A stretch of 64,000 nucleotides of DNA from Gemmatimonadota bacterium (GCA_040882465.1 JBBEBG010000029.1:22759-86758); one strand, 5' to 3'; shown: positions 41,977-50,914, counted from the first letter of the stretch. Made by a program: numbers and translations. Notes: generated by a model not told the origin, from the letters alone.

Positions 41977-42327
41977 TCAGGCGCAGTCTATCGTCCCCAC
42001 CGTGGAGTCGTAAGTGCATACGACTGCCGTGGAGGTGTGTGTCGCGGTCGCAGTCCACCCATCGCCGTCGCCGGTGTTGATCACCAGCGTCACGCCATCG
42101 GTCGCCGTTAGATCCGCGATGTTGGCGATGTCGGAGGCGTAGGTGTAGGTGTTCTCGGGATAGTACATCTCCTGCGCGGTCCGGAGCTGATTCAGGTCGG
42201 ACTGCATCGCCGACACGTAAGCCCGCTCGCGGGCGGCGCCGAATCGCGGAATCGCGATCGCGGCCAGGATGCCGATGATCACGACCACGATCAACAGCTC
42301 GATGAGGGTGAATCCCTTCTTGTTCAT
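41977..42327 (-). CDS. pilA: PilA, major type IV pilin
   Basis: The protein has 116 residues. MNKKG/FTLIELLIVVVIIGILAAIAIPRF is an ideal prepilin N-terminus with a five-residue leader, +1 Phe and +5 Glu. The small globular domain ends with Cys-VCTYDSTVGTID-Cys, a C-terminal disulphide loop. Thr-rich strands (GDGWTATATHTSTAV) fit a compact, Geobacter-like short pilin. It is preceded by a good sigma-54 promoter and lies between pilSR-GT2 and the second pilin, which marks it as the main subunit. Confidence 0.92.
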   Translation of the reverse strand: MNKKGFTLIELLIVVVIIGILAAIAIPRFGAARERAYVSAMQSDLNQLRTAQEMYYPENTYTYASDIANIADLTATDGVTLVINTGDGDGWTATATHTSTAVVCTYDSTVGTIDCA

Positions 42328-42410
42328 GATTCCACTCCTTGGTGACTGAATGAGTCCCGAGAGATCCCGGTCAGACGACCGGTCCGGCGGCCACTGCCGC
42401 GAACCCTTTT

Positions 42411-42427
42411 TGCAAAGGGAGATCCAG
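42411..42427 (-). promoter_or_regulatory. Sigma-54 promoter of pilA
   Basis: Read on the minus strand, CTGG-ATCTCCCT-TTGCA fits the sigma-54 form YTGG-N8-TTGCW exactly, although the -24 box has A where TGGC is usual. The -12 element is 84 bases before the pilA ATG. PilS and PilR are encoded just upstream. The 382-base gap 42328-42709 contains this site, an AT-rich stretch (tgtttaaatcttcttgtaac on the plus strand) and no further gene that I can support. Confidence 0.6.
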
Positions 42428-42709
42428 GATGCGGCACGGATTGTTTAAATCTTCTTGTAACAACGACTTACAATGATTGTGGCCGACGCGACCCCCGGCG
42501 CGAGGAACCCGTCCGTTCTTGGATTCTGCGAGACTCTTGCAGGATGAGAGGGCCCGGCACCCGGGGCCGGAACCCGCTCGGGAGGCCCTAATCCTCCCCT
42601 CGGAGAAGGGCCTCGGACATAGCGAAATAGGCCCCGTTGCGCCTGGGTCCCCGGCCGCTCACCGGGTACCACCGGCCATGGATCCAACTCCACCGGTCGA
42701 CCGCTGGGA

Positions 42710-43477
42710 TCACCCGCTCCAGGGATCCATCGTGGGGCGGGTCCACTTCGGCGCCCGCGGCGGGAGGAGGTTGCAGCGGAGAATGTGCCAGATCGCGGCG
42801 ATTCCATCGCGCCAGCCGATCTTTTTCCCCTCGTCGTACGAGCGCCCGCGGTAGGAGACCGGGACTTCGTAGATCCTCGCCCCCGCCTGGGAGAGACGCG
42901 CGGTCAGCTCCGGCTCGATCCCGAATCGGTCGCGCGTGAGCGGGAGGGTGACCAGGAGATCCCTACGGATCACCTTGTAACAGGTCTCCATGTCCGAGAG
43001 ATCGAGATCGGTGAGGAGATTTGAAAGAAAAGTGACGATCACGTTCCCCAAGCGGTGCGAGAAGAGATGGACCCGCCGCGGGCCGCCGAGGAAGCGCGAC
43101 CCGTAAACCGCATCCGCCCATCCCTGGAGAATCGGAGTCAGGAGTGCCGGGAACTCCATCGGATCGTACTCCAGATCCGAGTCCTGCACGACGACCACGT
43201 CACCGGTCGCCCTCGCGAACCCCGACTGAAGCGCCGCTCCTTTCCCCCGGTTTCGCACGTGGAGCAGAAGGTCGTCCACGACTCCCTCCTTCTCGAGGCG
43301 GGAAAGGATCTCCGTCGTCCCGTCCGTGGATCCGTCATCCACCGCGACGATCTCGATATTGAGCGGGACCTCGCGAACCCGTTTGAGCAGAGCCTCTACT
43401 GTGTGGACCTCGTTGTAGACGGGGACGACGACCGAAAGTCGGACCCGGTCCCAGGGGAGCCCGGAGGCCGGACTCAT
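42710..43477 (-). CDS. Family 2 glycosyltransferase (dolichol/polyprenyl-phosphate mannose synthase-like)
   Basis: The protein has 255 residues with a GT-A fold. Motifs are LSVVVPVYNEVHTVEALL, EIVAVDDGSTDGTTEIL, GKGAALQSGFARATGDVVVV, the metal-binding DSDLEYDP, and the DPM1-like SRFLGGPRRVHLFSHRLGN. No transmembrane segment is evident. It would transfer a sugar from a nucleotide donor to a polyprenyl phosphate or protein-linked glycan. Its place seven bases after pilR and directly upstream of pilA suggests a role in pilin or surface glycosylation (inference). Confidence 0.85.
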   Translation of the reverse strand: MSPASGLPWDRVRLSVVVPVYNEVHTVEALLKRVREVPLNIEIVAVDDGSTDGTTEILSRLEKEGVVDDLLLHVRNRGKGAALQSGFARATGDVVVVQDSDLEYDPMEFPALLTPILQGWADAVYGSRFLGGPRRVHLFSHRLGNVIVTFLSNLLTDLDLSDMETCYKVIRRDLLVTLPLTRDRFGIEPELTARLSQAGARIYEVPVSYRGRSYDEGKKIGWRDGIAAIWHILRCNLLPPRAPKWTRPTMDPWSG

Positions 43478-43484
43478 GCCCGGT

Positions 43485-44840
43485 TCACGACTCGTCGAGC
43501 CCGTACCGGCTGATCTTCCGGTAGAGGGTGGAGGGATCTATTCCGAGGACTTCCGCGGCCCGCGTCTTGTTTCCCTCTTCCGCTTGGAGGACCCATTGGA
43601 TGTACGCCCGCTCGATGACCTCCATGGTGGGGTTCGCGGGGGGCTCGCTGTCCACCAACCGGGGGGGCGGCGGCCTTCCGATGCGTTCCGGGAGCGTCGC
43701 GAGCTCGATTCCGGGCCCGGCGCTCAGGACCGCGGCCCGCTCGATGGCGTTCTCGAGCTCGCGGACATTCCCGGGCCAATCGTAGTTCATGAAGGCCGCT
43801 TCGACTTCCGAGGAGAGCTTGAGCGGAGCTGCCCCTTTCGGCGCGATCCGGTCCAGGAAGTGAAGGGCCAGAAGTGGAATGTCCTCCCTTCTCTCACGAA
43901 GAGAGGGAAGGGAAAGCGCGATGACATTCAGCCGGTAGTAGAGGTCGCTGCGGAATTCACCCTTCCGGATCTGCTCATCGAGGTCCCGGTTGGTCGCCGC
44001 GATGATCCGGACATCCACGGGGACGGCTTCCGTGGCGCCCACCGGAATCACTTCGCGCTCCTGGATCGCCCGCAGGAGCTTCACCTGGGTTTGAGGTGCC
44101 GTCTCGCCGATCTCATCGAGGAAAAAAGTCCCCCCCGCAGCGGCCACGAGGAGCCCGTCCTTGTCTTTCACCGCGCCGGTGAAGGACCCCTTCACGTGGC
44201 CGAAGAGCTCGCTATCCAGGAGACTTTCGGGAAGGGCCCCGCAGTTGATCGAAAAGAAGGGACCGTCGCTTCGCGAGGAGCGCGCGTGGAGGTACCGCGC
44301 GACGACCTCTTTTCCCGTTCCGCTCTCCCCCGTGATCAGGACGGTGGATTCCGTGGGTGCGACGGTATCGGCGAAGTCGAGAATTTCGACCCAGGCGCGG
44401 CTCGTTCCGACGGGACGCTCTCCGCGCCCTCGCCCGTGCCTGCGAATCTCCTGGCGAAGCTCGCGGTTCTCCGCCCGAAGCTCCTTCGCCTCCCCGGCGC
44501 GGCGGCAGATTGCCAGGAGCTCGTCGTTGGAGAAGGGCTTCTGGAGGTAATAATACGCCCCCTCGTTCACGGCGCGGACGGCGGACTGTAACGAGGCCTG
44601 CGCGGTCATGAGGACCACAGCCATCTCCGGGTCCACTTCGCGGGCCCGCGCCAGGACGTCGAGCCCGTTCGCCCCGGGCATCCGGATGTCGGAGACGACG
44701 ATGTCCGGCTTCACCGCTTCGAGCTTTGCGAGTCCCTCCTTCCCACCGAGCGCGATGGAGACCTCATAGCCTTCGCCCTTGAAGAGGATCCCGAGCGACT
44801 CGAGGATGCCGGCTTCGTCGTCCACGAGCAGGATCTTCAT
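43485..44840 (-). CDS. pilR: PilR-like sigma-54 response regulator
   Basis: The protein has 451 residues. The receiver has Asp51 in IVVSDIRMPGANG and Lys101 in LQKPF. The AAA+ domain has Walker A GESGTGKE (171-178), the sigma-54 loop as GSFTGA (218-223; Ala replaced by Ser), FFLDEIGETAP and NYDWPGNVRELEN. The Fis helix-turn-helix is NKTRAAEVLGIDPSTLYRKI. Paired with the PilS-like kinase by ATGA overlap, it should activate the sigma-54 promoter of pilA 1 kb downstream. Confidence 0.9.
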   Translation of the reverse strand: MKILLVDDEAGILESLGILFKGEGYEVSIALGGKEGLAKLEAVKPDIVVSDIRMPGANGLDVLARAREVDPEMAVVLMTAQASLQSAVRAVNEGAYYYLQKPFSNDELLAICRRAGEAKELRAENRELRQEIRRHGRGRGERPVGTSRAWVEILDFADTVAPTESTVLITGESGTGKEVVARYLHARSSRSDGPFFSINCGALPESLLDSELFGHVKGSFTGAVKDKDGLLVAAAGGTFFLDEIGETAPQTQVKLLRAIQEREVIPVGATEAVPVDVRIIAATNRDLDEQIRKGEFRSDLYYRLNVIALSLPSLRERREDIPLLALHFLDRIAPKGAAPLKLSSEVEAAFMNYDWPGNVRELENAIERAAVLSAGPGIELATLPERIGRPPPPRLVDSEPPANPTMEVIERAYIQWVLQAEEGNKTRAAEVLGIDPSTLYRKISRYGLDES

Positions 44841-46543
44841 CCGACCGCCCCCCCCTCCGTCGCGTTGGTACCCTCTCCTTCCTCACCGGGAAGATAAACG
44901 CTGAAATCGGCGCCGCCTCCCTCCCACCGCTCGACGAGGATGACCCCCCGGTGCGCCTCCACGGCCCGATGGACCACGGAGAGACCGAGGCCGCTCCCCC
45001 CCTCGCGGGTCGTGTAGAAGGGATCGAAGATCTTCCCGATATCGGATTCCGCGACCCCGGGTCCCGAATCCCGCACGCCGATCCGGACCGGATTCTGCAC
45101 ACTCACCCGCCCGTTCCCGGCGGCCCCCCGCAAGTCCTCCACCTCCACGCGCACCGTCCCGCCTTCCGGCGAAAACTGGACCGCGTTCAGGATGAGGTTG
45201 AAGAGGGCCCGGTGAAGGAGGTCCGCGTCGGCCGGAATGTGGAGGCCGGCCGGGAGAGGGGCCTGTTCGATCGCGATCCCCCTCTCCTCGGCGTGGGGAT
45301 GACGCCGTACGACGGCCACGCATTCGCGAAGGAGCGCCTCGAGGGGGATCCGGGCCACCTTTCCGATCTGTACGCGCGAGAAGTCTATGAAATCCGAGAG
45401 GAGCCGGCTCAGGCGGTCGGACTCGCGGACGACCATCCGCGTCAGCGTCTCCCGGTCGGCATCCTCGAGCGCGGGTCGCGCGAACTGCTCCACCGCGCTG
45501 CGGATCGAAGCCAGCGGGTTCTTGATCTCGTGCGCCATCGCCGCGGAAAGCTCGGCCACGGCCTCGAGCCGCTGTGTCCTCCGGTTCAACGCCTCGAGCT
45601 TCTCCAGATCGGTGATGTCCTGGAAGATCGCCGTCACGCTCCGAAGCGATCCTTCATCACGACGAAGGGTGGTGCTCACGCCGAGGACGCGGCGTTGGGC
45701 GCGCGGGTAGGCGACGGCGGTCTGGCGGGCGAGTGTCACCTGGTCGGCAAGCGATTGCCGAAGCACCTTGACGAGATCGGGTGCGACACCCGCGATGACC
45801 GAAAGAACGGGAGCGCCCACCCACTGCCGGGCGTCCATGTCGAGGAGCCGCTCCGCCGCGGGATTCATGTAAACGAGGCGGCCCTGGTCGTCGAGGGTCA
45901 CGATCCCCGTCGTGATCGTCTCGAGGATGTCCGTCGTGTCCACCCGGAGCCGGCGGAGCTCCGATTCGACCTCACCGAGCGCCATCCCCGCCGTTCGAAG
46001 GCGGTCGCCCAGGATCCCCGTCGCGATGGCGACCAGCGCGAACACACCGATCTGGAGGAGGACGCTTCCCGAGAGCGTCTCGGAGTGCCCCCAGAGGATG
46101 TCCGCGAAATACACGATTGCGGCGAGTGCCCCGATGAGGACCCCCCCGGGAAGGGGGAGGAGAAGGGCGCCCTCGCTGATGACGAGGATGTACAGCCAGG
46201 CGAAGGTGCTCTCTCCGCCGCCCGTCACATGGACGATTGCCGTCACCACCAGGATGTCGAGGAGGACCTGGCCGTAAAGAAAGTTCCTCCCGATGGGCCC
46301 CTTCCGGAAATGCGAATGCCAGAAGGACACGGCGGTCACGGTCACGGATGCGATGAAGAGCGTCGTGGCGATGAGGGTGACGGTCGGGTCCGCGCGGACC
46401 CAAACCCAGAGCGCCGCGAGGAGGAGAGCGGATACGAGAATCAGGCGGCCGAGGTAGAGCCAGCGAAGCAGGTCGGCGCGGGCGAAGGCCGCCGTCGGGT
46501 CCCACCCCTCTTTCCCGGTTGACCGGTTCAAGCTCATCAGCAC
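44837..46543 (-). CDS. pilS: PilS-like sensor histidine kinase with six transmembrane helices and a PAS domain
   Basis: The protein has 568 residues. Six hydrophobic helices lie in the first ~180 residues (for example LILVSALLLAALWVWV, LLDILVVTAIVHV, LLQIGVFALVAIATGI), the PilS membrane layout. A coiled segment and a PAS domain (~200-315; ILETITTGIVTLDDQGRLVY, VTAIFQDITDLEKLE) follow. The H-box is ELSAAMAHEIKNPLASIRS with His338. ATP-binding motifs are LFNLILNAVQFS, VRDSGPGVAES and GGSGLGLSVVH. In Pseudomonas PilS senses pilin levels through its membrane domain, and the same is likely here. Confidence 0.9.
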   Translation of the reverse strand: MLMSLNRSTGKEGWDPTAAFARADLLRWLYLGRLILVSALLLAALWVWVRADPTVTLIATTLFIASVTVTAVSFWHSHFRKGPIGRNFLYGQVLLDILVVTAIVHVTGGGESTFAWLYILVISEGALLLPLPGGVLIGALAAIVYFADILWGHSETLSGSVLLQIGVFALVAIATGILGDRLRTAGMALGEVESELRRLRVDTTDILETITTGIVTLDDQGRLVYMNPAAERLLDMDARQWVGAPVLSVIAGVAPDLVKVLRQSLADQVTLARQTAVAYPRAQRRVLGVSTTLRRDEGSLRSVTAIFQDITDLEKLEALNRRTQRLEAVAELSAAMAHEIKNPLASIRSAVEQFARPALEDADRETLTRMVVRESDRLSRLLSDFIDFSRVQIGKVARIPLEALLRECVAVVRRHPHAEERGIAIEQAPLPAGLHIPADADLLHRALFNLILNAVQFSPEGGTVRVEVEDLRGAAGNGRVSVQNPVRIGVRDSGPGVAESDIGKIFDPFYTTREGGSGLGLSVVHRAVEAHRGVILVERWEGGGADFSVYLPGEEGEGTNATEGGAVG

Positions 46544-46568
46544 CTCTCGCGGACGCCCGCCGGCTCGG

Positions 46569-47141
46569 TCAGCGCCTGGGCGCGCGGACCGCGCTCAGCT
46601 CGGTGACCAGATCCCGGATCCTCTGGATTTGTCCCTCGACGATATGGATCGCAGATGCCGTTTCCGATTCGGAATCCAGATCCGTCAGAACGAGCTGTGC
46701 CTCCGCGAGTGCCACGGTCAGCGCGTTGTTCATGTCGTGCCTGACCCGGGAGAGGAGGTCGAGCGCCCTCCGGAACGAGAGCGCCGCCGCTCCCCCCTCC
46801 CCCGCCTCCAGGCGATCGCCCAGCTCCTCGAGCGTGAGGGCGTACGCAGTCGAGAGGGGGAGGATGGTGGGCCCGCCCTCTGACTCGACGAGGAGGAGAG
46901 GAGCCCAGACTTCTCCCGCGCCGGCCAGGCGCCCCAGAAGCTCGACGATGGTGGAGGGGTCGAGGGCGGGCGGGAGGAGAATCCATCCCGGGGGGCGTCC
47001 TCCATCCTCTCCGGCCACGCCCAGGAGCTCCTCGACGGACCCAACCTGGACGAGTGGCCCGACCGGCGCGAGCCGGGCTCGGAGCCGGTCCGAGAGGGAA
47101 CCCGGAGGCGCGAGGATGTACCGCGGGATCTGCTCGGACAC
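46569..47141 (-). CDS. Orphan histidine-kinase dimerisation/phosphotransfer-like protein without ATPase domain
   Basis: The protein has 190 residues and a GTG start. The N-terminal half (ILAPPGSLSDRLRARLAPVG, GWILLPPALDP) has the strand/helix rhythm of a receiver-like or partner domain but no clear phospho-acceptor Asp. The C-terminal 70 residues form two helices with the H-box LLSRVRHDMNNALTVALAEA (His135), followed by QIQRIRDLVTEL, exactly the DHp layout of histidine kinases. It then stops, with no N, G1, F or G2 box. It lies 25 bases upstream of pilS in the same direction. A phosphotransfer or PilS/PilR-modulating role is inferred. Confidence 0.7.
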   Translation of the reverse strand: MSEQIPRYILAPPGSLSDRLRARLAPVGPLVQVGSVEELLGVAGEDGGRPPGWILLPPALDPSTIVELLGRLAGAGEVWAPLLLVESEGGPTILPLSTAYALTLEELGDRLEAGEGGAAALSFRRALDLLSRVRHDMNNALTVALAEAQLVLTDLDSESETASAIHIVEGQIQRIRDLVTELSAVRAPRR

Positions 47142-47173
47142 CCTTCGGCCGCCTTTCCGTGGGTCGCCTGGTT

Positions 47174-48166
47174 CTACCTCGAGACCGGAACGTCCAGAAC
47201 CTGTCCCGCGTAGATTCGGCTCGAGCCGATGCCGTTGGCTCGCCGGATCTCGTCCACCGTCGTGCCGACGCGGCTCGCGATGACCCAGAGAGAGTCACCC
47301 CGCTGCACGGTGTACCGCAAGATGTCGCCGACGGGCGCGGTAGTGGGGACCACCAGGGACTGCCCCGCGAGGATGCGGCTCCCGGTGAAGCCGTTTGCGG
47401 CGCGAAGCGAGTTCTCCGTCACGCTGTAGAGCCGCGCGATCGTCCAGAGAGACTCTCCGCGAGCCACGGTGTGCGTGATCGCCCGCCCCGCGTCTCCGCT
47501 CGCGACGGCCGCCACGACTTCGGTGACCGGTGCGCTCGACACCGACGCTGCCAGGACCGTTTCCGTCGCGTTCCCGGTGACCCTCGCGACGTAGCGGGCG
47601 TACGGCTGGGGATAGACCGCGATGTGGTAGTGCGGCGGACTCCTTTCGAGTGTGGCTTCGAGAACACCCTCGGCTTCTAGGGCGAGGAGCGTGGACTCCA
47701 GCCACTGGCGGCAGCGTCCAACGTTGCTGCGCCGAAGATCGACTGCCATCCCGGTGGGATGGACGGAACGGTCCGAGGCGTTGATCGGCTGGTTCGAGAG
47801 GGGACGGGATAGACTCGTGACGACAAGTTTCTCCCCGCAGGCCGAATGGTACTGCGCGGCGAGCCGCTCCACGAAGACCCTGACCTCAGGGCGCGCGTAA
47901 GGGAAGGAGACCTCGTGCAGCTCCATCTTCCCGGTCGGGCTCACTGGAACGAGATATCCGTCGTCCACGAAACTCCGCACCTGCTGGGGCGTGCGGAGGT
48001 AGCTGAAGTCGTGCGCCTGGGCCTGTAAGTTCTGCCGGTCGAGGGAGGCGGGGGATCCGCTGAGGGACTGTCCGGACAGGCTCCCGGAGGCCACGAGGGA
48101 GGCGACCAATGCGCCGAAGAGGATACGCGTCCGGGGAAACGAATGAAGACGGAGGGTCGCGGGCAT
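47174..48166 (-). CDS. Secreted LysM protein with an M15-like (DUF5715-type) domain
   Basis: The protein has 330 residues with a signal peptide ending near SLSGQS. The middle domain has the M15/D,D-peptidase-like metal motif SVHPTGMAVDLR (His, Asp) and later PPHYHIAVYP (HxH), with LVVTSLSRPLSNQP between strands, so it may cleave peptidoglycan stem peptides. Two LysM domains end the protein (THTVARGESLWTIARLYSVT and RYTVQRGDSLWVIASRVG), giving peptidoglycan anchoring. ATG 48166 is preferred over the adjacent GTG 48169. The resemblance to DUF5715 is from memory of the family, and activity is unproven. Confidence 0.75.
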   Translation of the reverse strand: MPATLRLHSFPRTRILFGALVASLVASGSLSGQSLSGSPASLDRQNLQAQAHDFSYLRTPQQVRSFVDDGYLVPVSPTGKMELHEVSFPYARPEVRVFVERLAAQYHSACGEKLVVTSLSRPLSNQPINASDRSVHPTGMAVDLRRSNVGRCRQWLESTLLALEAEGVLEATLERSPPHYHIAVYPQPYARYVARVTGNATETVLAASVSSAPVTEVVAAVASGDAGRAITHTVARGESLWTIARLYSVTENSLRAANGFTGSRILAGQSLVVPTTAPVGDILRYTVQRGDSLWVIASRVGTTVDEIRRANGIGSSRIYAGQVLDVPVSR

Positions 48167-48235
48167 CACGATCCGTGGAGTCGCTGGTCCACTCTCGGGC
48201 TTCGCCCAAACACAGGCTCCGCCGTTCGGCTCCTA

Positions 48236-48264
48236 CCAATAAACAAATGATTCCATTCAGGCAA
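48236..48264 (-). promoter_or_regulatory. Candidate sigma-70 promoter of the LysM gene
   Basis: On the minus strand TTGCCT is followed after 17 bases by TATTGG, in the most AT-rich part of the 237-base gap 48167-48403 and about 70 bases before the ATG. Both boxes are imperfect. The rest of the gap shows no gene or terminator I can support. Confidence 0.3.
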
Positions 48265-48403
48265 GGAGCGCGCGGTGAACCCGTGAAGGCGGAGCCCATC
48301 ACTCCGTGCCGACTTTTTCCACTGGTGAGGGGATGCCTCCCGCCCACCTCACGTTAGAAGACCGGCGCCCGGGCCCCGGCCCGTCTCCAGACGATGTCCG
48401 GCT

Positions 48404-49030
48404 TCAGGATCCGCCTTTCGCCGCCTCGAAGTTGCGCGCCACGGCGTCCCAGTTCACCACGTTCCAGAAGGCCGCGAGATAGTCGGGCCGCCGATTCTGA
48501 TACTTCAGGTAATAGGCATGCTCCCAGACATCCACGCCGAGAATCGGAGCGGAGCCCTGGCTGAGCGGTGAGTCCTGATTCGGCGTCGCCACCACATCGA
48601 GTTTCCCGGACCCGTTCACGACGAGCCACCCCCACCCCGACCCGAACTGTCCCGCCGCCGCCGCCGTCACCTTCTCCTTCAGGGTGTCCAGGGAGCCAAA
48701 GGCCCCGTCGATCGCCTTCGCGAGTGTGCCCGCGGGGGCCGCGGCGCCGCCTGGTGCCAAAATCTTCCAGAAGAGGCCGTGATTGTGAAACCCACCGCCA
48801 TTGTTGCGGACCGCGGTGCGAATCGAGTCCGGAAGTGAGGCCAGATTGCGCAGGAGCTGCTCGGCCGAGTGGGAGTGGAGGTCCGGCTGGTCCTTGAGCG
48901 CGTTGTTCAGATTCGTGGTGTAGGCGTTGTGGTGCTTGCCGTGGTGGATCTCCATCGTACGCGCGTCAATGTGGGGTTCGAGCGCGTCGTAGGCATACCC
49001 GAGATCTGGGAGGACATGAGGAAAGGGCAT
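48404..49030 (-). CDS. Superoxide dismutase, Fe/Mn family
   Basis: The protein has 208 residues. Metal ligands are His29 (MEIHHGKHH), His84 (NHGLFW), Asp167 and His171 ([14 protein letters not shown]). Other family motifs are GWGWLVVN and the C-terminal [20 protein letters not shown] 49030 gives the standard N-terminus ([19 protein letters not shown]); an upstream start at 49066 adds 12 basic residues. No signal peptide, so it is cytoplasmic. Sequence inspection does not settle Fe versus Mn, though the DVWEHAYY context is common to both. Confidence 0.93.
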   Translation of the reverse strand: MPFPHVLPDLGYAYDALEPHIDARTMEIHHGKHHNAYTTNLNNALKDQPDLHSHSAEQLLRNLASLPDSIRTAVRNNGGGFHNHGLFWKILAPGGAAAPAGTLAKAIDGAFGSLDTLKEKVTAAAAGQFGSGWGWLVVNGSGKLDVVATPNQDSPLSQGSAPILGVDVWEHAYYLKYQNRRPDYLAAFWNVVNWDAVARNFEAAKGGS

Positions 49031-49168
49031 CGGATCGATTCTCCGCTTGGTCGGTTTCGGTTTCAAAGCGTTCGGTAGAGGACCCCCGACCTACCGTGCC
49101 GTTCCCGGTGGCGGCGCTTGGAGTCGGTGGATCGGACCGCGCTCCGCCGCGCCGCGCCCCTCTTCCCG

Positions 49169-50914
49169 TCAGAAGCTCCCCCGTCTCCGTTCCTCCATCG
49201 CGCGGCGATGATCCGCCGCATTTTGGATCCAGGGCTTGGTCTCGAAATACCGGTCGGTCAACTCCTTCACCTTCGGCGTCAGAATGACGAGGGCGAGAAG
49301 GTTCGGAAGGATGACGATTCCGAGGAAGATGTCCCCGAGCACCCACGCCACCGAGAGCGGGACCACGGCCCCCACGAAGTGCATGATCACGAAGACGAGC
49401 TTGTACGGAAGGACAGCCTTCTCTCCAAAGAGATAAAACGCACAACGATCACCGTAGTAGCTCCATGCAATGGCGGTCGAGAGGGCGAAGAGCAGAACGG
49501 TGATGACGACGATGTATTGCCCCCAATTCCCCGGAAGCCCCCGCCGGAAGGCCACCATCGTGAGGGGTGCGCCGTTCTGTGCCGCACTTCCGAAGAGGGT
49601 GGTGTATTGGACGCCACTTTCGGAAAGGGCGGTGCGCGCCGCGGGGAAGATCGTGCCGGTGAAGAGCTGGGTCTGCGACGCGTCGGTATAAAGAGTGTCC
49701 ACCGCCACGTCGTTCCAGGCGATGTGCATATCTCCGGCTCCCGTCGCAGTTGTGACTCCACCCGTCACCGCGATTTGCCCGGGAACCGTGGCCGCTGTCC
49801 CGAATGCCCCATCGGGGCCCTGGGCCACGTAGGATTGGGCGCCGCCTCCAAGGGTGATCTCCGTCGGGAAGCGGTCGTCCCACGCCGACGTCACGATGAT
49901 CGCCAGCGCAGTCATCGTGCAGATCACGATCGTATCGATGAAAGGCTCAAGTAGGGCGACGACGCCCTCGGAGACAGGCTCGTCCGTTTTCGCCGCCGCG
50001 TGGGCGATCGGAGCGGACCCCTGGCCCGCCTCGTTCGAGAAAAGTCCTCGCCTCACCCCCCACATCATCGTGACGACGAAGGCGCCGACTCCGGAGCCGG
50101 CCACGCCCGCGGTGGGATTGAAGGCCTCGCGGAAGACGAGACCGATCGAGGGGATGATCTGGTCGTAGAAGCGGATCAGAATGACCATGGCGCCCGCCAC
50201 GTAAAGCGCCGCCATGAAGGGGGCCAGGACGCCGGTCACCTTCCCGATCCGGGTGATCCCGCCGACGATGACCGCGGCAACCAGGAGGGCGGTGATGATC
50301 CCCGTGCTCCACACGGGGACACCGAACTCGCTCCGCATCACGTCCGCGACGGTGTTCGCCTGCGCCCCGTTGCCGGTGAAGAACGCCGTGATCCCGAGGA
50401 GCACGGCAAAGAGGACCGCGACCGGCTTCCACCGCTTCCCGAGCCCCCTCTCGATGTAGTACATGGGCCCCCCGGAAACTGTCCCCTCCCAGGCATGCGA
50501 GGAGTCCGGCTTTACGTCGCGATAGTGCTGGGCGAGCGTCACCTCCGCGAACTTGGTCGCCATTCCAAGCCCCGCGGTGACCCACATCCAGAAGAGGGCG
50601 CCCGGTCCGCCCCAGTGCAGGGCGATCGCGACCCCTGCGATGTTTCCGATCCCGACCGTCGCCGAAAGCGCCGTCGAGAGCGCCTGGAAGTGCGTGACGT
50701 CTCCCGGCTCGTTCGGGTCGTCGTACCTTCCCGTGGCGACCGCGAAGCCGTGCCCAAGTCGCCGGACCTGGATGAAGCCCAGGCGAATCGTGAAATAAAC
50801 GCCCGCGCCGAGGAGGAGGATGACGACAAAGGGAATCGTCTCTCCCCCGACCGAGATCCCCGAGCCCCAGACCCACCCCTCGACGATCCCGACGATCCGT
50901 TCGATCTGATCCAT
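49169..50914 (-). CDS. Sodium:alanine symporter, AGCS family
   Basis: The protein has 581 residues, longer than the usual 450-480. The AGCS signature is clear: GAGVYFTIRLGFIQVRRLGH, LSATVGIGNIAGVAIALHWG, GPGALFWMWVTAGLGMATKF, GVRRGLFSNEAGQGSAPIAH and LFALSTAIAWSYYGDRC. About 90-100 extra residues (FPTEITLGGGAQSYVAQGPD to AQNGAPLT) lie between the helix ending TALAIIVTSAW and the conserved MVAFRRGLP segment. This is probably an extracytoplasmic loop insertion. It imports alanine or glycine with sodium. Monocistronic by position. Confidence 0.93.
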   Translation of the reverse strand: MDQIERIVGIVEGWVWGSGISVGGETIPFVVILLLGAGVYFTIRLGFIQVRRLGHGFAVATGRYDDPNEPGDVTHFQALSTALSATVGIGNIAGVAIALHWGGPGALFWMWVTAGLGMATKFAEVTLAQHYRDVKPDSSHAWEGTVSGGPMYYIERGLGKRWKPVAVLFAVLLGITAFFTGNGAQANTVADVMRSEFGVPVWSTGIITALLVAAVIVGGITRIGKVTGVLAPFMAALYVAGAMVILIRFYDQIIPSIGLVFREAFNPTAGVAGSGVGAFVVTMMWGVRRGLFSNEAGQGSAPIAHAAAKTDEPVSEGVVALLEPFIDTIVICTMTALAIIVTSAWDDRFPTEITLGGGAQSYVAQGPDGAFGTAATVPGQIAVTGGVTTATGAGDMHIAWNDVAVDTLYTDASQTQLFTGTIFPAARTALSESGVQYTTLFGSAAQNGAPLTMVAFRRGLPGNWGQYIVVITVLLFALSTAIAWSYYGDRCAFYLFGEKAVLPYKLVFVIMHFVGAVVPLSVAWVLGDIFLGIVILPNLLALVILTPKVKELTDRYFETKPWIQNAADHRRAMEERRRGSF

